NCBI RefSeq assembly: GCF_900156425.1
Contig: NZ_FTNO01000001.1
Location: 1,054,001 to 1,118,000 of the forward strand
Direction of reading: 5' to 3'
From: Haladaptatus litoreus
GTDB taxonomy: Archaea > Halobacteriota > Halobacteria > Halobacteriales > Haladaptataceae
Length of the DNA stretch: 64,000 nucleotides
The translations under genes were made by a program, and so were the position numbers. Shown piece after piece: positions 25,154 to 34,328 of this stretch. Numbering within the stretch: the first letter of the stretch is position 1; each line of letters starts with the position of its first letter. Below the pieces are notes generated by a model. It had not been told where the DNA came from and did no database searches. It worked only from the letters and a program-made list of their open reading frames with translations.

Positions 25154-27453
25154 TTCGAACTATCGGTTTCACTTTCGATAACCGTCTGATTCACTTCGTA
25201 AATCGACACCGACCCGGAGCGATGGACTTGCTCGATTCCGGGGTAGGTTCCGAACGCCGTTCTGCCGTACTGCTGGCGCTCGCGCGGACCGTAGTAGATG
25301 TATTTCACGTCGTGTTTGGCGAGTTTGTCGGCGCGCGTAGGCCACGCGGTGTTCGACCTGAAAATCAGTTCCACGTCGCGTTGTCGCTCTGCGTAGGCCG
25401 CGTCGCCGCGATAGATTCGCTCCTGATACCAGCCGAGAACAGTCGGCAGGCCGGTAAGCGACGACCCCGGACTTCCCCATTGGTAGGGCTGTCCCTGTGC
25501 AGAGACGATGTGCGGCCGTCCTTTTCTTTCATCTAACCACTCGATTGCACCGGCTTCGTCCGGATGCGTCGTCAAAATAAATGCCGTCCCGTCGAGCGAT
25601 GGGTCGTCCGGACGATGAACCGGTTTCTCCGACCCGACGTGTTCCCCGAGTGCGAACGCGCCGTATACGGACGTTGAGAGGACGAGGAGACAGACGAAAA
25701 CGGCCATTCCGGCACGACGGGAGATGGGCGCAGATGGTGTGGTTGGTGTTTCCGCTGAATCGAATCTCGTTTTCGCGGCGTAGCCGGGAACTGAATCCGT
25801 TACGAGTCGCGCGAGCGCAACGCCGACTGCGACGGCCCAGAACACCCACACCTGCATGTACACCTTGAACACGGTGTTGAACCGGCCCGCAATTGCGTTG
25901 TCCTGGACGTACACGAACTCGACGAGGATGACCAGACCCGCACCCGCCACCAAAAGCACCGTCTCGAAACCGAGGTCGGCATCGAGGCGGAGCAGAAGCC
26001 AGCCAGCGACGAGAAGCGGGGCGACTAGCACCAACGCCGTGAAACCGCTTTGCCAGCCAAGCAAGAGCAGCACTCCACCGAGGATTCCGACTCCCGTCGC
26101 GTTTTGTTCGTCCCATCGAACGTGACTTCCGAGATAGAGGGCAAGCGGGAGGAGGAACGCGCCGTGAACGACGAGCAGTTCCACGAAGCTACTTCTGTCG
26201 GGGAAGAAGTCGATGCTCCGGGTGCTCGCCGACCCGAGCAGGACGTTCACCACGAACGGCCCAGCCCAGATGAACGCAAGCACGCCGACGACGGCGGTAA
26301 TCGCCAGCGAAACGGCGACTTTGCCGACTTCGTCGGCGAGTGCTGATTGGGATTCTGCCAGTCGCGCTCCGCCGGGAACGAGCGTTACCGGGTGTTCCTC
26401 GGCGAAGGTAAGCGAAAGCCAAACGATGCCCAACGCGGTCGGAAAACTCCAGAAGCTAATCGTGCCGAGAAACGCCACGGCCGGTGGGAGCACGCCGAAG
26501 ACGAGCAGTTGACGCCACCGAATTTCTGCGTGAGAGCGATATATCGCGTAACAGAGCGCGGTGATGAACAGCAAAAACGGCTGTCCCATCATGTGCGCGT
26601 GGAGGTCGCCGTTGATGTACGCGAACAGAGGAAATTCGTTTATGGTATCGACCATGACGCGGCTGGCTTCCCAGTACCAGAACTCAATCGGGTCGAGCGG
26701 AAAGTTCGCGGATTCCATCTCTAACGGCGTCGCAATGGCTTCGACCAGCGCGCTCGGAAACGCGTTTGCGAGCAAACGAAGCGGAGTGAAGATATTACCA
26801 GCAAATCCTACGAAAAATCCAGCGAGGACGCCAGCGAGACGGGACGAGGTTTTGTGGCGGTCGGCCACCGCCCGTGCCAATCCGTAGGCCGTGCTGACGA
26901 GCATGCCGTAGAATCCGGCGAGTGCGAGGTTGTAGCTGAATTTCGGCGCGGTTCCCGTTAGTTTCGTTAAAATCGCGGCAACGAGGTGGCCGCCGTAGTA
27001 GTAGCGAATCGGTTCGCCCGCGAACCACATATCTTCGGGCGGGAGTTCGGGGGCGCGCATGAGCGATTTCAGCAGCCCGAAATCGAGAAACTTCTCGCCG
27101 CCGGTCGCCACGATTGCCGGGTCGATAGCCCGAACGAGGACGAGAAATCCGAATGCGACGGTGAAAACCGCCATCGCTTCGGCGTAGCTACGAAGGTCAA
27201 TTTCGAGGTTACGTCTCGTGAGAAACGCGGAGAGGCTGACTAGAACGAGAACAGAAACGAGGACGACTGCCGTGTTGAATGCGAACTGCCCGAACCAGTA
27301 GGTGATGATGGTCAGTATCGTCAGCGAAATTGGCAGCGCGAACGTCGCCCCACGGTCGGGAAATCGAGAAAAAAGTGCGGACGCGACTGGAAGACCAACA
27401 AGCGCGAGCGCATAGTAGACGGTTAGCCAGAGAGCGATAAGCGCGAACTCCAT
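25150..27453 (-). CDS. DUF2298 (YYY-domain) polytopic membrane protein
   Basis: 767 residues with more than ten hydrophobic helices. The family hallmark EKFLDFGLLKSLMRAPELPP followed by DMWFAGEPIRYYYGGHL is clear near residues 118-155, and FPLFAYINGDLHAHMMGQPF follows. This domain occurs in chloroflexi and archaea and is regarded as glycosyltransferase-39-like; function is not established. The C-terminal soluble part (DERKGRPHIVSAQGQPYQWG... TVLGWYQERIYRGDAAYAERQRDV) probably faces outside and lies near the polyprenyl-sugar site. Role in cell-surface glycan assembly is inference. Confidence 0.88.
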   Translation of the reverse strand: MEFALIALWLTVYYALALVGLPVASALFSRFPDRGATFALPISLTILTIITYWFGQFAFNTAVVLVSVLVLVSLSAFLTRRNLEIDLRSYAEAMAVFTVAFGFLVLVRAIDPAIVATGGEKFLDFGLLKSLMRAPELPPEDMWFAGEPIRYYYGGHLVAAILTKLTGTAPKFSYNLALAGFYGMLVSTAYGLARAVADRHKTSSRLAGVLAGFFVGFAGNIFTPLRLLANAFPSALVEAIATPLEMESANFPLDPIEFWYWEASRVMVDTINEFPLFAYINGDLHAHMMGQPFLLFITALCYAIYRSHAEIRWRQLLVFGVLPPAVAFLGTISFWSFPTALGIVWLSLTFAEEHPVTLVPGGARLAESQSALADEVGKVAVSLAITAVVGVLAFIWAGPFVVNVLLGSASTRSIDFFPDRSSFVELLVVHGAFLLPLALYLGSHVRWDEQNATGVGILGGVLLLLGWQSGFTALVLVAPLLVAGWLLLRLDADLGFETVLLVAGAGLVILVEFVYVQDNAIAGRFNTVFKVYMQVWVFWAVAVGVALARLVTDSVPGYAAKTRFDSAETPTTPSAPISRRAGMAVFVCLLVLSTSVYGAFALGEHVGSEKPVHRPDDPSLDGTAFILTTHPDEAGAIEWLDERKGRPHIVSAQGQPYQWGSPGSSLTGLPTVLGWYQERIYRGDAAYAERQRDVELIFRSNTAWPTRADKLAKHDVKYIYYGPRERQQYGRTAFGTYPGIEQVHRSGSVSIYEVNQTVIESETDSSN

Positions 27454-27603
27454 CTCTGCTTTTGTGCGTGCGCCGGAACGATATACGTCTTGGGGTCATG
27501 AAAGTAATCGGATATTTTCAATCAGCCCGTGAAATCACGGTACAAAACCGCATACGGCTAGTGAATCACAACCCTTAACTACTGGACGGCATTACGATGA
27601 TAC

Positions 27604-27678
27604 AGCGGGATGGGATAGCCAGGAGATTCCGGCGGGCTCATAACCCGCAGATCGGTAGTTCAAATCTACCTCCCGCTA
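27604..27678 (+). tRNA. Initiator tRNA-Met (CAU)
   Basis: 75 nucleotides. Acceptor stem AGCGGGA pairs with TCCCGCT, discriminator A at 27678. The anticodon stem has the initiator-type run of G-C pairs (GCGGG/CCCGC) around loop CTCATAA, anticodon CAU, and the A1-U72 pair that marks archaeal initiators. T arm GGTAG-TTCAAAT-CTACC. CCA is not encoded and no intron is present. Confidence 0.95.
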
Positions 27679-27819
27679 CTTTTGACGAAACAAGTTCCGT
27701 AGTGAATTGTTTCTCCAACGTTCGCCAACGAACAGAGTGGGAGAAGTTCGAGCGAGGTGAAACAAGCGCATTCTTCCGGGGCCATCCGGTTTATTGAGAC
27801 GGACACACTAGTTCGTCGT

Positions 27820-28503
27820 ATGACCGCCGTACTGTTCGTAGTCAGCGAAGAAGGCTATTGGGGCGAAGAGTGTATCGACCCGCTTCAGACGCTTTCGGAC
27901 GCGGGTGCCGACATAGATATTGCGACGCCGAGCGGTTCGAAAGCGGTCGTAGACGACCGTTCTATCGACCCCGAAAACGTCGGTGAGGAAACCGCCGAGC
28001 GCGTCCGTGAAGCACACGAGAACGACCAGCGACTACAAAATCCGATGCCCGTTGCGAATGCGGACAGCGACATGTACGACGCGGTGGTGTTCCCCGGCGG
28101 ACACGGAACGGAGTGGGACGTGAATCAGGATTCACACGCGCGTCGGTTACTTCGGAACGCCGTCGAAGATGAAAACGGAAAAGCGCTCGTCGTCTGTCAC
28201 GCAGTCGGACTGCTCGCATTTACGCGGGACAGCAACGGGGAGTTCCTCGTCGAGGGCCGCGATGTGACCGGTTTCCCGAACGAGTGGGAAGAAGAAATCG
28301 TGGACGACCACGACCGCATGCCGGATGGTCGAAAGCTTCCTTACTGGGTCGAAGACGAAGTGAAAGCGGCAGGCGGCAACTGGGATGCGGAACTCGGTTC
28401 GGACACCAGCGTTCGGGTGGACGGCGACTTGCTCACCGCGCGCGGGCCAGAGTCATCGCACGCAGCGGCGACGACGCTTCTCGAAGTGCTCGGTGTCAAG
28501 TAG
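27820..28503 (+). CDS. DJ-1/PfpI family protein (Hsp31-like)
   Basis: 227 residues from ATG 27820. N-terminal TAVLFVVSEEGYWGEECIDPLQTLSDAGADIDIATPSGSKA and the nucleophile elbow KALVVCHAVGLLAF (with the conserved Cys) fit class I glutamine amidotransferase-like DJ-1/PfpI proteins; YDAVVFPGGHG precedes it. The region MPYW-like LPYWVEDEVKAAGGNW is typical of the Hsp31/YDR533C-type subgroup. Suggested roles are protein or glyoxal damage control; the exact reaction is unknown. The open frame upstream is not family-like. Confidence 0.87.
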   Translation: MTAVLFVVSEEGYWGEECIDPLQTLSDAGADIDIATPSGSKAVVDDRSIDPENVGEETAERVREAHENDQRLQNPMPVANADSDMYDAVVFPGGHGTEWDVNQDSHARRLLRNAVEDENGKALVVCHAVGLLAFTRDSNGEFLVEGRDVTGFPNEWEEEIVDDHDRMPDGRKLPYWVEDEVKAAGGNWDAELGSDTSVRVDGDLLTARGPESSHAAATTLLEVLGVK

Positions 28504-28583
28504 ACGAAAAATGCAGTGTCGAATGTTGAACGGTCGGCAGAAAACGGACGATTTATACCATTTTCGTTCGCAGTAGCAACGGA

Positions 28584-28856
28584 ATGTTGGGAACGCGTGG
28601 CGTGGTGGCGATTATGGCGGGAATTACGATGACCGTCGCTATCGTCGTTTTTCGCTCCGGACGGAAGCCGATGGGCCTCTGGCTGTTGAGCGCCGGATTT
28701 TTCATGGCTAGTATTTGGTCGGCATTGAGTATTTTCTGGACGCAGGAGAACACGGGGGCACTACCATCGGAGTCGCATCTCCTGTTGGGAACGACGGCGG
28801 TCGCTGGGACGATATACTACTGGATGTTGGCCAAGGAAGCTACTAGTGAACAGTAA
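28584..28856 (+). CDS. Small three-helix membrane protein
   Basis: 90 residues. Three hydrophobic helices (GVVAIMAGITMTVAIVVF, GLWLLSAGFFMASIWSALSIF, LLLGTTAVAGTIYYWML) with little between them. A TATA-like TTTATACC at about 28550-28557 lies about 30 bases upstream of the ATG. Unknown family; the size and layout resemble other small haloarchaeal membrane proteins. Confidence 0.62.
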   Translation: MLGTRGVVAIMAGITMTVAIVVFRSGRKPMGLWLLSAGFFMASIWSALSIFWTQENTGALPSESHLLLGTTAVAGTIYYWMLAKEATSEQ

Positions 28857-28968
28857 CGATAAATTATCATACCGCATCTCTTTCCGTTATAAATCTCCGA
28901 GACTTGTTTAGAACGGCTCTTATCTTTTATAACGCTATTAAAACTAAAAGCTTTCGGCAATCAGTAGC

Positions 28969-28976
28969 TTTAAATA
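28969..28976 (+). promoter_or_regulatory. TATA box of the peptide transporter operon
   Basis: TTTAAATA is centred about 26 bases before the ATG at 28998, a textbook position for a leaderless haloarchaeal transcript. The upstream 110 bases are A/T-rich and hold no gene. Confidence 0.6.
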
Positions 28977-28997
28977 CATCTTCTACAAGTCTTTGGT

Positions 28998-31043
28998 ATG
29001 CCACGGCGACGCAACCGAAGTGGTACAGATGAAAGCCGACGGAACTTCCTGAAGGCGAGTGGGGCTGGCGCTGTTGCTCTCTCCCTTGCTGGTTGTTCTG
29101 GGAACAACGACGGCGATGACCCACAGGGCACTGATTCAAACGACAACGGGACGACGCAAGGTGCGAACACCGTTGACGTTAATCCGGAGAACATCAAACC
29201 GGGTGGAACGCTCCGCTACGGTCTGCCGGAAGCCCCTGACAGTCCGAACCTCATACTAGCCAGCAGTGTGTACTCTACTGTAGGGCTTAGTCCGGTCTAC
29301 AACTATGGTGTCTCCCAAGACCCCGTCACGTTCGAGGTCAAACCCAGCGTCTTCACCGACTGGGAACTTCAAAACGGAGACAGCGACAAGCCGGACATCT
29401 ACTTTAACGCCCGCACGGACGGATTGGAGTGGAACGACGGTGAATCGTTCAAAACGGAGGACATCCTGTTCTCCTATCAGTTCATGCTCGACAACGAACC
29501 GGGACAGTACTCGGTTTACAACGATTATGAGTCGATTGAAGAGGCCAGCAACGACTGGGACTTCCACATCAAGCTCTCCCGACAGGTCGGTGTGTGGGAC
29601 TCGAAGGTTCTTGGCTACGTTCCAATGCTTCCCAAACACATCTGGGAGAACGTCGATTACCAGAACTACGACCCGATGGAAGAAAACGAGGAAGGGCCGG
29701 TCGGTACCGGGCCGGGCAAACTCGTCCAGTACAACCCGGACACCTCGATGCAGGTCAAGTTCCGACGCGATTACATCGAGAACACCTACGCGCTCAACAA
29801 CCTCGACTGGATCAAAGAACACGGGTCGCTCCTCCACGGCGGCCCGTTCCTTGACGGTGTGAACTTCAAGGTGTACGGCGGCGTCGCACCCATGACGCAG
29901 GCGTTCATGAACGGCGATATCGATACCCACTACGGAAGCCTCGACGTTTCGAGCATTCCGAAGGCGCAAAAACAGGACGGAATCGGCCTCGTCAAAGGCT
30001 ACGACAGCGGTTTCTCCTACTACGGCTTCAACCTCCGACGCCAACCGCTCGACGACGTGGCGTTCCGACAGGCGATGGCGTTCATGTGGGACGAACAGTT
30101 CTGGGTCAAATCACTCAAAGGTAACTTCGTCATCAAGGGCGACTACGCACAGTCCCCCGGTTACAAGGGTGTCCGACCCGAGACAGTCCACGGCGGCGAA
30201 CTGCTGACCGCCCCGGAGACGGAAGCGTTCAATTTCCGCGGTCAGGACGGCAGCAAGAAACCCGACGTGGAAGCAGTTCGTAAATTCCTTACCGATGGGC
30301 AGGTCGTCAGCAAATCCGGCACCTACGCTGGACAGGACTTCCCCGGTACGTTCTCCGGCGTCGAAGCCAGCCAGTCGGAAGCCAAGTACAACTACACGTT
30401 CGAATCCGTCCAGTCGTCGATTCTTCAGGACGCTGACGTCGAAGTGGACAAAGAGATTCGAGTCAACGGCCAGACTGTTCCTGAGATGATGGACGGCAAC
30501 CCGATAACCATCTTCATCGACCCACCGAGCGAACAGCCGGATGAAGCGGAAGCCATCCAGCAGTGGGCGAGCAACCTCCACCAAGTTGGTATCCCGGTTC
30601 GTACCGAACCGGTCGCGTTCAACACCATGTCCGGTAAGGTGTACAACGAGGAAGACTTCGACATCTATCCGATGGGCTGGGGCGGAACCAGTGCGTACGG
30701 AACGTCGCTTCACTCGTTCTTCCACTCGCAAAACGCGGGCGACGATACGGAACAGTTTGCCTACAACTCCACGGGATACGGTGTCGGCGACAGCGGTGCC
30801 GACGACCTCCTCTCGGATGCGTACAGCGAACCCGACCCCGAAAAGCGTGCGAAGAAGTTCGCACGAGCGATGGAGAAGATCTACCTCGACATGCCGTACA
30901 TGCTTCGTGACTACTCGAAGTACCGCTGGCCGATGAACACGGCCAAATTCGGTGGCTACGTCGAGAACATCGTTGACCCCGGCTACGCGAACTGGGGCAC
31001 CGAGTACGGTAACATGTATCTCAACGACAACCTCGAAGGATAA
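28998..31043 (+). CDS. dppA: Peptide-type ABC transporter substrate-binding lipoprotein
   Basis: 681 residues, SBP family 5. The Tat lipoprotein signal is SRRNFLKASGAGAVALSLAGC, with Arg14-Arg15 and lipobox Cys33, followed by an Asn/Asp/Gly-rich linker. Domain signatures: GGTLRYGLPEAPDSPN, GLEWNDGESFKTEDILFSYQFML and LDDVAFRQAMAFMWDEQFWVK. Family members bind di/oligopeptides or sometimes nickel, heme or sugars, so substrate is not certain. It is longer than the usual 500-550 residues. A terminator-like element follows its stop, which would raise its expression relative to the permeases. Confidence 0.9.
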   Translation: MPRRRNRSGTDESRRNFLKASGAGAVALSLAGCSGNNDGDDPQGTDSNDNGTTQGANTVDVNPENIKPGGTLRYGLPEAPDSPNLILASSVYSTVGLSPVYNYGVSQDPVTFEVKPSVFTDWELQNGDSDKPDIYFNARTDGLEWNDGESFKTEDILFSYQFMLDNEPGQYSVYNDYESIEEASNDWDFHIKLSRQVGVWDSKVLGYVPMLPKHIWENVDYQNYDPMEENEEGPVGTGPGKLVQYNPDTSMQVKFRRDYIENTYALNNLDWIKEHGSLLHGGPFLDGVNFKVYGGVAPMTQAFMNGDIDTHYGSLDVSSIPKAQKQDGIGLVKGYDSGFSYYGFNLRRQPLDDVAFRQAMAFMWDEQFWVKSLKGNFVIKGDYAQSPGYKGVRPETVHGGELLTAPETEAFNFRGQDGSKKPDVEAVRKFLTDGQVVSKSGTYAGQDFPGTFSGVEASQSEAKYNYTFESVQSSILQDADVEVDKEIRVNGQTVPEMMDGNPITIFIDPPSEQPDEAEAIQQWASNLHQVGIPVRTEPVAFNTMSGKVYNEEDFDIYPMGWGGTSAYGTSLHSFFHSQNAGDDTEQFAYNSTGYGVGDSGADDLLSDAYSEPDPEKRAKKFARAMEKIYLDMPYMLRDYSKYRWPMNTAKFGGYVENIVDPGYANWGTEYGNMYLNDNLEG

Positions 31044-31046
31044 CGA

Positions 31047-31080
31047 CAGGGTCTACGGCCCTCGTTGCTGGTTTTTTCAC
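31047..31080 (+). terminator. Attenuator/terminator-like element between dppA and dppB
   Basis: Just after the dppA stop, AGGG-TCTACGG-CCCT can pair in a short stem and is followed about ten bases later by a T-run (TTTTTTC, about 31072-31078). It may end most transcripts after the substrate-binding protein. The next 145 bases to dppB are A/T-rich and include the 10-base palindrome CCATGCATGG (31154-31163). Confidence 0.4.
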
Positions 31081-31225
31081 CGGTCAGTTGGGGGTTTGGT
31101 TGTATTTAGTACGCAGCTGATACGAGAATCACTACATTGATAATGAATGTGTACCATGCATGGCATGGATACGCAAGAGTAAGCGATATGGTAAACAGTA
31201 CACCGAAATTAATAGTTAGCAAACA

Positions 31226-32215
31226 ATGAGTAGGATTAGCACACGCTATCTCGCAAAGCGTCTCGTTGTCTCCTACCTGACCCTGCTCGTGATAATGACG
31301 ATTCTATTCGTTCTGGTTCGGAGCATGCCGGGGTCGTTTATCACGAACATGATCACTCCGGAGATGCAACCATCGCAGGTTGAGCGTCTCCGCGAGATTT
31401 GGGGACTCAACGAGCCGTTGTGGAAACAGTACACGAACTTCATGATAAATTACCAGGTGGGAGAGTTCGGGCGCTCACCGATGCACAAAGAACCCGTCTG
31501 GGACGTCGTCATTCGACGACTGCCACGCACCCTCATCCTGTTCGGTGCAGGGTTCGTCGTCGCGTACACCGTCGGCCCACTCGTCGGCATGTATCTGGGT
31601 TGGTGGCGCGGGACGAGTAAGGACAAAATCATCTACACGTCCGGCCTGACGATGTACTCCATGCCCGCGTTCTGGATTGCATGGCTGTTCATCTGGCTGT
31701 TCGACTTCGAACTTGGCTTACTGAAAAGCACGTTCATGATCGATCAGTTCGGGATTGCCGATTGGACGCCGTGGTTAGCGATGACGAATATCTTACATCA
31801 CATCGCGTTACCGCTGTTCAGTATCGCGTTCGTGGGGTGGGTCGGGGCCATGCTCGTCATGCGTCCGTCGATGAACAACGTTACCGGGGAAGACTATGTC
31901 TTCCTCGCGAGAGCCAAAGGCCTCAGCGAGCGCACCGTGATGATGAAACACGCGGCCCGCAACGCGCTGATTCCAGTTGCAACGCAGGCAATCGTCGGAC
32001 TGGCGTTCCTCATCGACGGGAGCGTCCTCATCGAGAGCGTGTTCAGCTGGCCCGGCATCGGAAAACTCCTGGTCGGTGCGGTGTTACAACAGGACTATCC
32101 GGTCACGCAGGCCGCGTTCTTCATCCTCGCAGTCCTCATCATCGTCATGCGATTGGTGACGGACATCGCGTACACGTATCTCGACCCGCGGATCAAGTTC
32201 GGGGGGAAATCATAA
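31226..32215 (+). CDS. dppB: Peptide-type ABC transporter permease 1
   Basis: 329 residues, six predicted helices. N-terminal YLAKRLVVSYLTLLVIMTILFVLVRSMPGSF and the EAA-type loop YVFLARAKGLSERTVMMKHAARNALIPV identify a DppB-type inner-membrane subunit. ESVFSWPGIGKLLVGAVLQQDYPVTQA is the family C-terminal motif. It directly abuts dppC (stop at 32213-32215, ATG 32216). Confidence 0.94.
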   Translation: MSRISTRYLAKRLVVSYLTLLVIMTILFVLVRSMPGSFITNMITPEMQPSQVERLREIWGLNEPLWKQYTNFMINYQVGEFGRSPMHKEPVWDVVIRRLPRTLILFGAGFVVAYTVGPLVGMYLGWWRGTSKDKIIYTSGLTMYSMPAFWIAWLFIWLFDFELGLLKSTFMIDQFGIADWTPWLAMTNILHHIALPLFSIAFVGWVGAMLVMRPSMNNVTGEDYVFLARAKGLSERTVMMKHAARNALIPVATQAIVGLAFLIDGSVLIESVFSWPGIGKLLVGAVLQQDYPVTQAAFFILAVLIIVMRLVTDIAYTYLDPRIKFGGKS

Positions 32216-33172
32216 ATGTCAACACAGTCTGAAAACGCGTCAGCGACCAGTTCGCTCAAGGAACGATGGGAACCGCGGATCGAGCGCTTCAAACGGGGAT
32301 GGAGCCGATACACCCAACACAAGATGGGCGTTCTCGGAATACTCATCTTGGTGATGTACATTCTGTGGGCGCTTTTCCCATCAGTGTTCGCGCCGCACAG
32401 TTTGGAGTGGCGGGCATTCGTAGGCAACGACCAGTATGCGTATCTAACGCTCCAGCAGAAACAGCAACTGCCACACCCGCCGGCGTTCGGCGACCCGTTC
32501 TTCGCGCCGCTCGGAACGAACAAACTCGGAGAAGGTGTGCTAACCCTGCTCGTTTACGCCGCAAAGAACGCGCTGTATATCGGCTTCGCCGCCGGAATTC
32601 TGTCGAGTTTGGTGGGCGTTCCGCTGGGCCTCATCAGCGGTTTCTACGGTGACACGTGGGTTGACGAGACAATCCAGCGCATCGTCGACGTGATGTACGG
32701 GATGCCGTTCCTCCCGTTCCTCATCGTTCTCGTCGCGATTCGCGGAATCACGACGACGAACATCATCCTCGGCATCGCGATTACGTCGTGGCTCAACAAC
32801 TGCATCCTGATACGCGGGGAGACACTCTCGCTCAAGGAACGAGCGTACGTCGAGTCAGCACGAGTCGCTGGTGCTAGCGACACCCGAATCGTCTTCCGGC
32901 ACATCCTGCCGAACGTCCTCCCGCTCGCATTCGTGTTTCTGGCACAGGACGCCGCGGTGGCGATTCTCGCACAGGCATCGCTCGCGTACCTCGGTCTGGC
33001 AGACTTCACGAGTAACTCGTGGGGGATGATGATCGAGAACGTGAAAGCGAACAATCACATTTACGACGCGCCGTGGTGGCTGATTCCGCCGGGACTGGCA
33101 ATCACGTCCATCGCCGCGGCGTTCTACTTCATCGGATTCTCGGTGGAGGACGTTGCCAACCCACAGGAGTAA
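32216..33172 (+). CDS. dppC: Peptide-type ABC transporter permease 2
   Basis: 318 residues. A cytoplasmic head is followed by a first helix (MGVLGILILVMYILWALFP), a periplasm-side domain of about 90 residues with PLGTNKLGEGVLTLLVYAAKNALYIG, and five further helices. The EAA loop reads ERAYVESARVAGASDTRIVFRHILPNVLP. The C-terminal LAYLGLADFTSNSWGMMIENVK is the DppC signature. The start immediately follows the dppB stop, so translation is probably coupled. Confidence 0.94.
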   Translation: MSTQSENASATSSLKERWEPRIERFKRGWSRYTQHKMGVLGILILVMYILWALFPSVFAPHSLEWRAFVGNDQYAYLTLQQKQQLPHPPAFGDPFFAPLGTNKLGEGVLTLLVYAAKNALYIGFAAGILSSLVGVPLGLISGFYGDTWVDETIQRIVDVMYGMPFLPFLIVLVAIRGITTTNIILGIAITSWLNNCILIRGETLSLKERAYVESARVAGASDTRIVFRHILPNVLPLAFVFLAQDAAVAILAQASLAYLGLADFTSNSWGMMIENVKANNHIYDAPWWLIPPGLAITSIAAAFYFIGFSVEDVANPQE

Positions 33173-33176
33173 TGAT

Positions 33177-34328
33177 ATGTCACTGCTAGAGGTAAACGAC
33201 CTTTGTGTTCGCTACGACGCCGGAGACAAGCAGGTTCACGCTGTCGATGGTGTCACGTTCAACGTCGACCACGGCGAAACCTACGGACTCGTCGGTGAAT
33301 CGGGGTGTGGAAAAACGACGCTAGCCAAATCACTCATCCACCTACTCGACTCGAACGGATACGTCGAGAGTGGTGAAATCTGGTTCGACGGAACGCTTCC
33401 CGAATGGGAAGACGAGAACGGAAACGCGCGACAGGAGATAATTGACGACGACCGATACCCGGTCAGAGCAGACGGAAAGACCGACCTCGCAAAACTGGAC
33501 AACCAACAGATTCGAGACGTTCGGTGGCGTGACATCGCGCTCATTCCACAGAGTGCGATGAACGCGCTCAACCCGGTGTACAAAGTCGGCGACCAGATTA
33601 CGGAAGCGATACTGCGTCACGAACCGGGCACTCCCGTAGCGGAAGCGGACGAACGCGCTCGCGACCTCATCGAACGCGTCGGTATCGAACCCGACCGCGC
33701 GGACGACTACGCCCACCAGTTCAGTGGGGGGATGAAACAGCGCGCCGTTATTGCGATGGCGATGGCGTGCAACCCGGACTTGCTCATCGCGGATGAACCC
33801 ACGACAGCGCTCGACGTTATTATTCAAGACCGTATCCTCGAAGAACTCGAAGCGCTTCAAGACGAGTTCAACGTCGCCATCCTCGTCGTGAGCCACGACA
33901 TCAGCGTCATGGCCGAAATCTGTGACCAACTTGCGGTGATGTACGGCGGGAAGATGATGGAGAGCGGCCCGATGGGTGAAGTGCTCAACAACGCCGCAAA
34001 CCCGTACACGCTCGGGTTGAAGAACTCGTTCCCGACGGTCGAAGAGGAACAACAGGAACTCATCTCGATACCGGGGTCGCCACCGACGCTGCTCGACCCG
34101 AACGATGGCTGCCGATTCGCACCGCGATGTCCGTTCGTCGTGGACGAATGTCATTCGGCACATCCACCGGGATACGACGTTGAACAGGCGGAAGGAGGAC
34201 GGCGAACGGAAGCGGGTTCTCCCGATATGCACCGGTCGGCTTGCTATCGAATTGACGACCTCGAAACGATGCGCACTGACGCGCAAAAGGAAGAAACATG
34301 GCATCAGAACACAACGCAGACCCACTAG
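33177..34328 (+). CDS. dppD: Peptide-type ABC transporter ATPase 1
   Basis: 383 residues from ATG 33177, four bases after the dppC stop. Walker A GESGCGKTT, signature QFSGGMKQRAVIAMAMACNPDLLIADEPTTALDV, and a C-terminal oligopeptide-type domain with NDGCRFAPRCPFVVDECHSAHP. Compared with bacterial DppD there is an inserted acidic segment of about 45 residues after the Walker A helix (EWEDENGNARQEIIDDDR onwards), common in haloarchaeal versions. Its end overlaps the next ATPase by 31 bases. Confidence 0.94.
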   Translation: MSLLEVNDLCVRYDAGDKQVHAVDGVTFNVDHGETYGLVGESGCGKTTLAKSLIHLLDSNGYVESGEIWFDGTLPEWEDENGNARQEIIDDDRYPVRADGKTDLAKLDNQQIRDVRWRDIALIPQSAMNALNPVYKVGDQITEAILRHEPGTPVAEADERARDLIERVGIEPDRADDYAHQFSGGMKQRAVIAMAMACNPDLLIADEPTTALDVIIQDRILEELEALQDEFNVAILVVSHDISVMAEICDQLAVMYGGKMMESGPMGEVLNNAANPYTLGLKNSFPTVEEEQQELISIPGSPPTLLDPNDGCRFAPRCPFVVDECHSAHPPGYDVEQAEGGRRTEAGSPDMHRSACYRIDDLETMRTDAQKEETWHQNTTQTH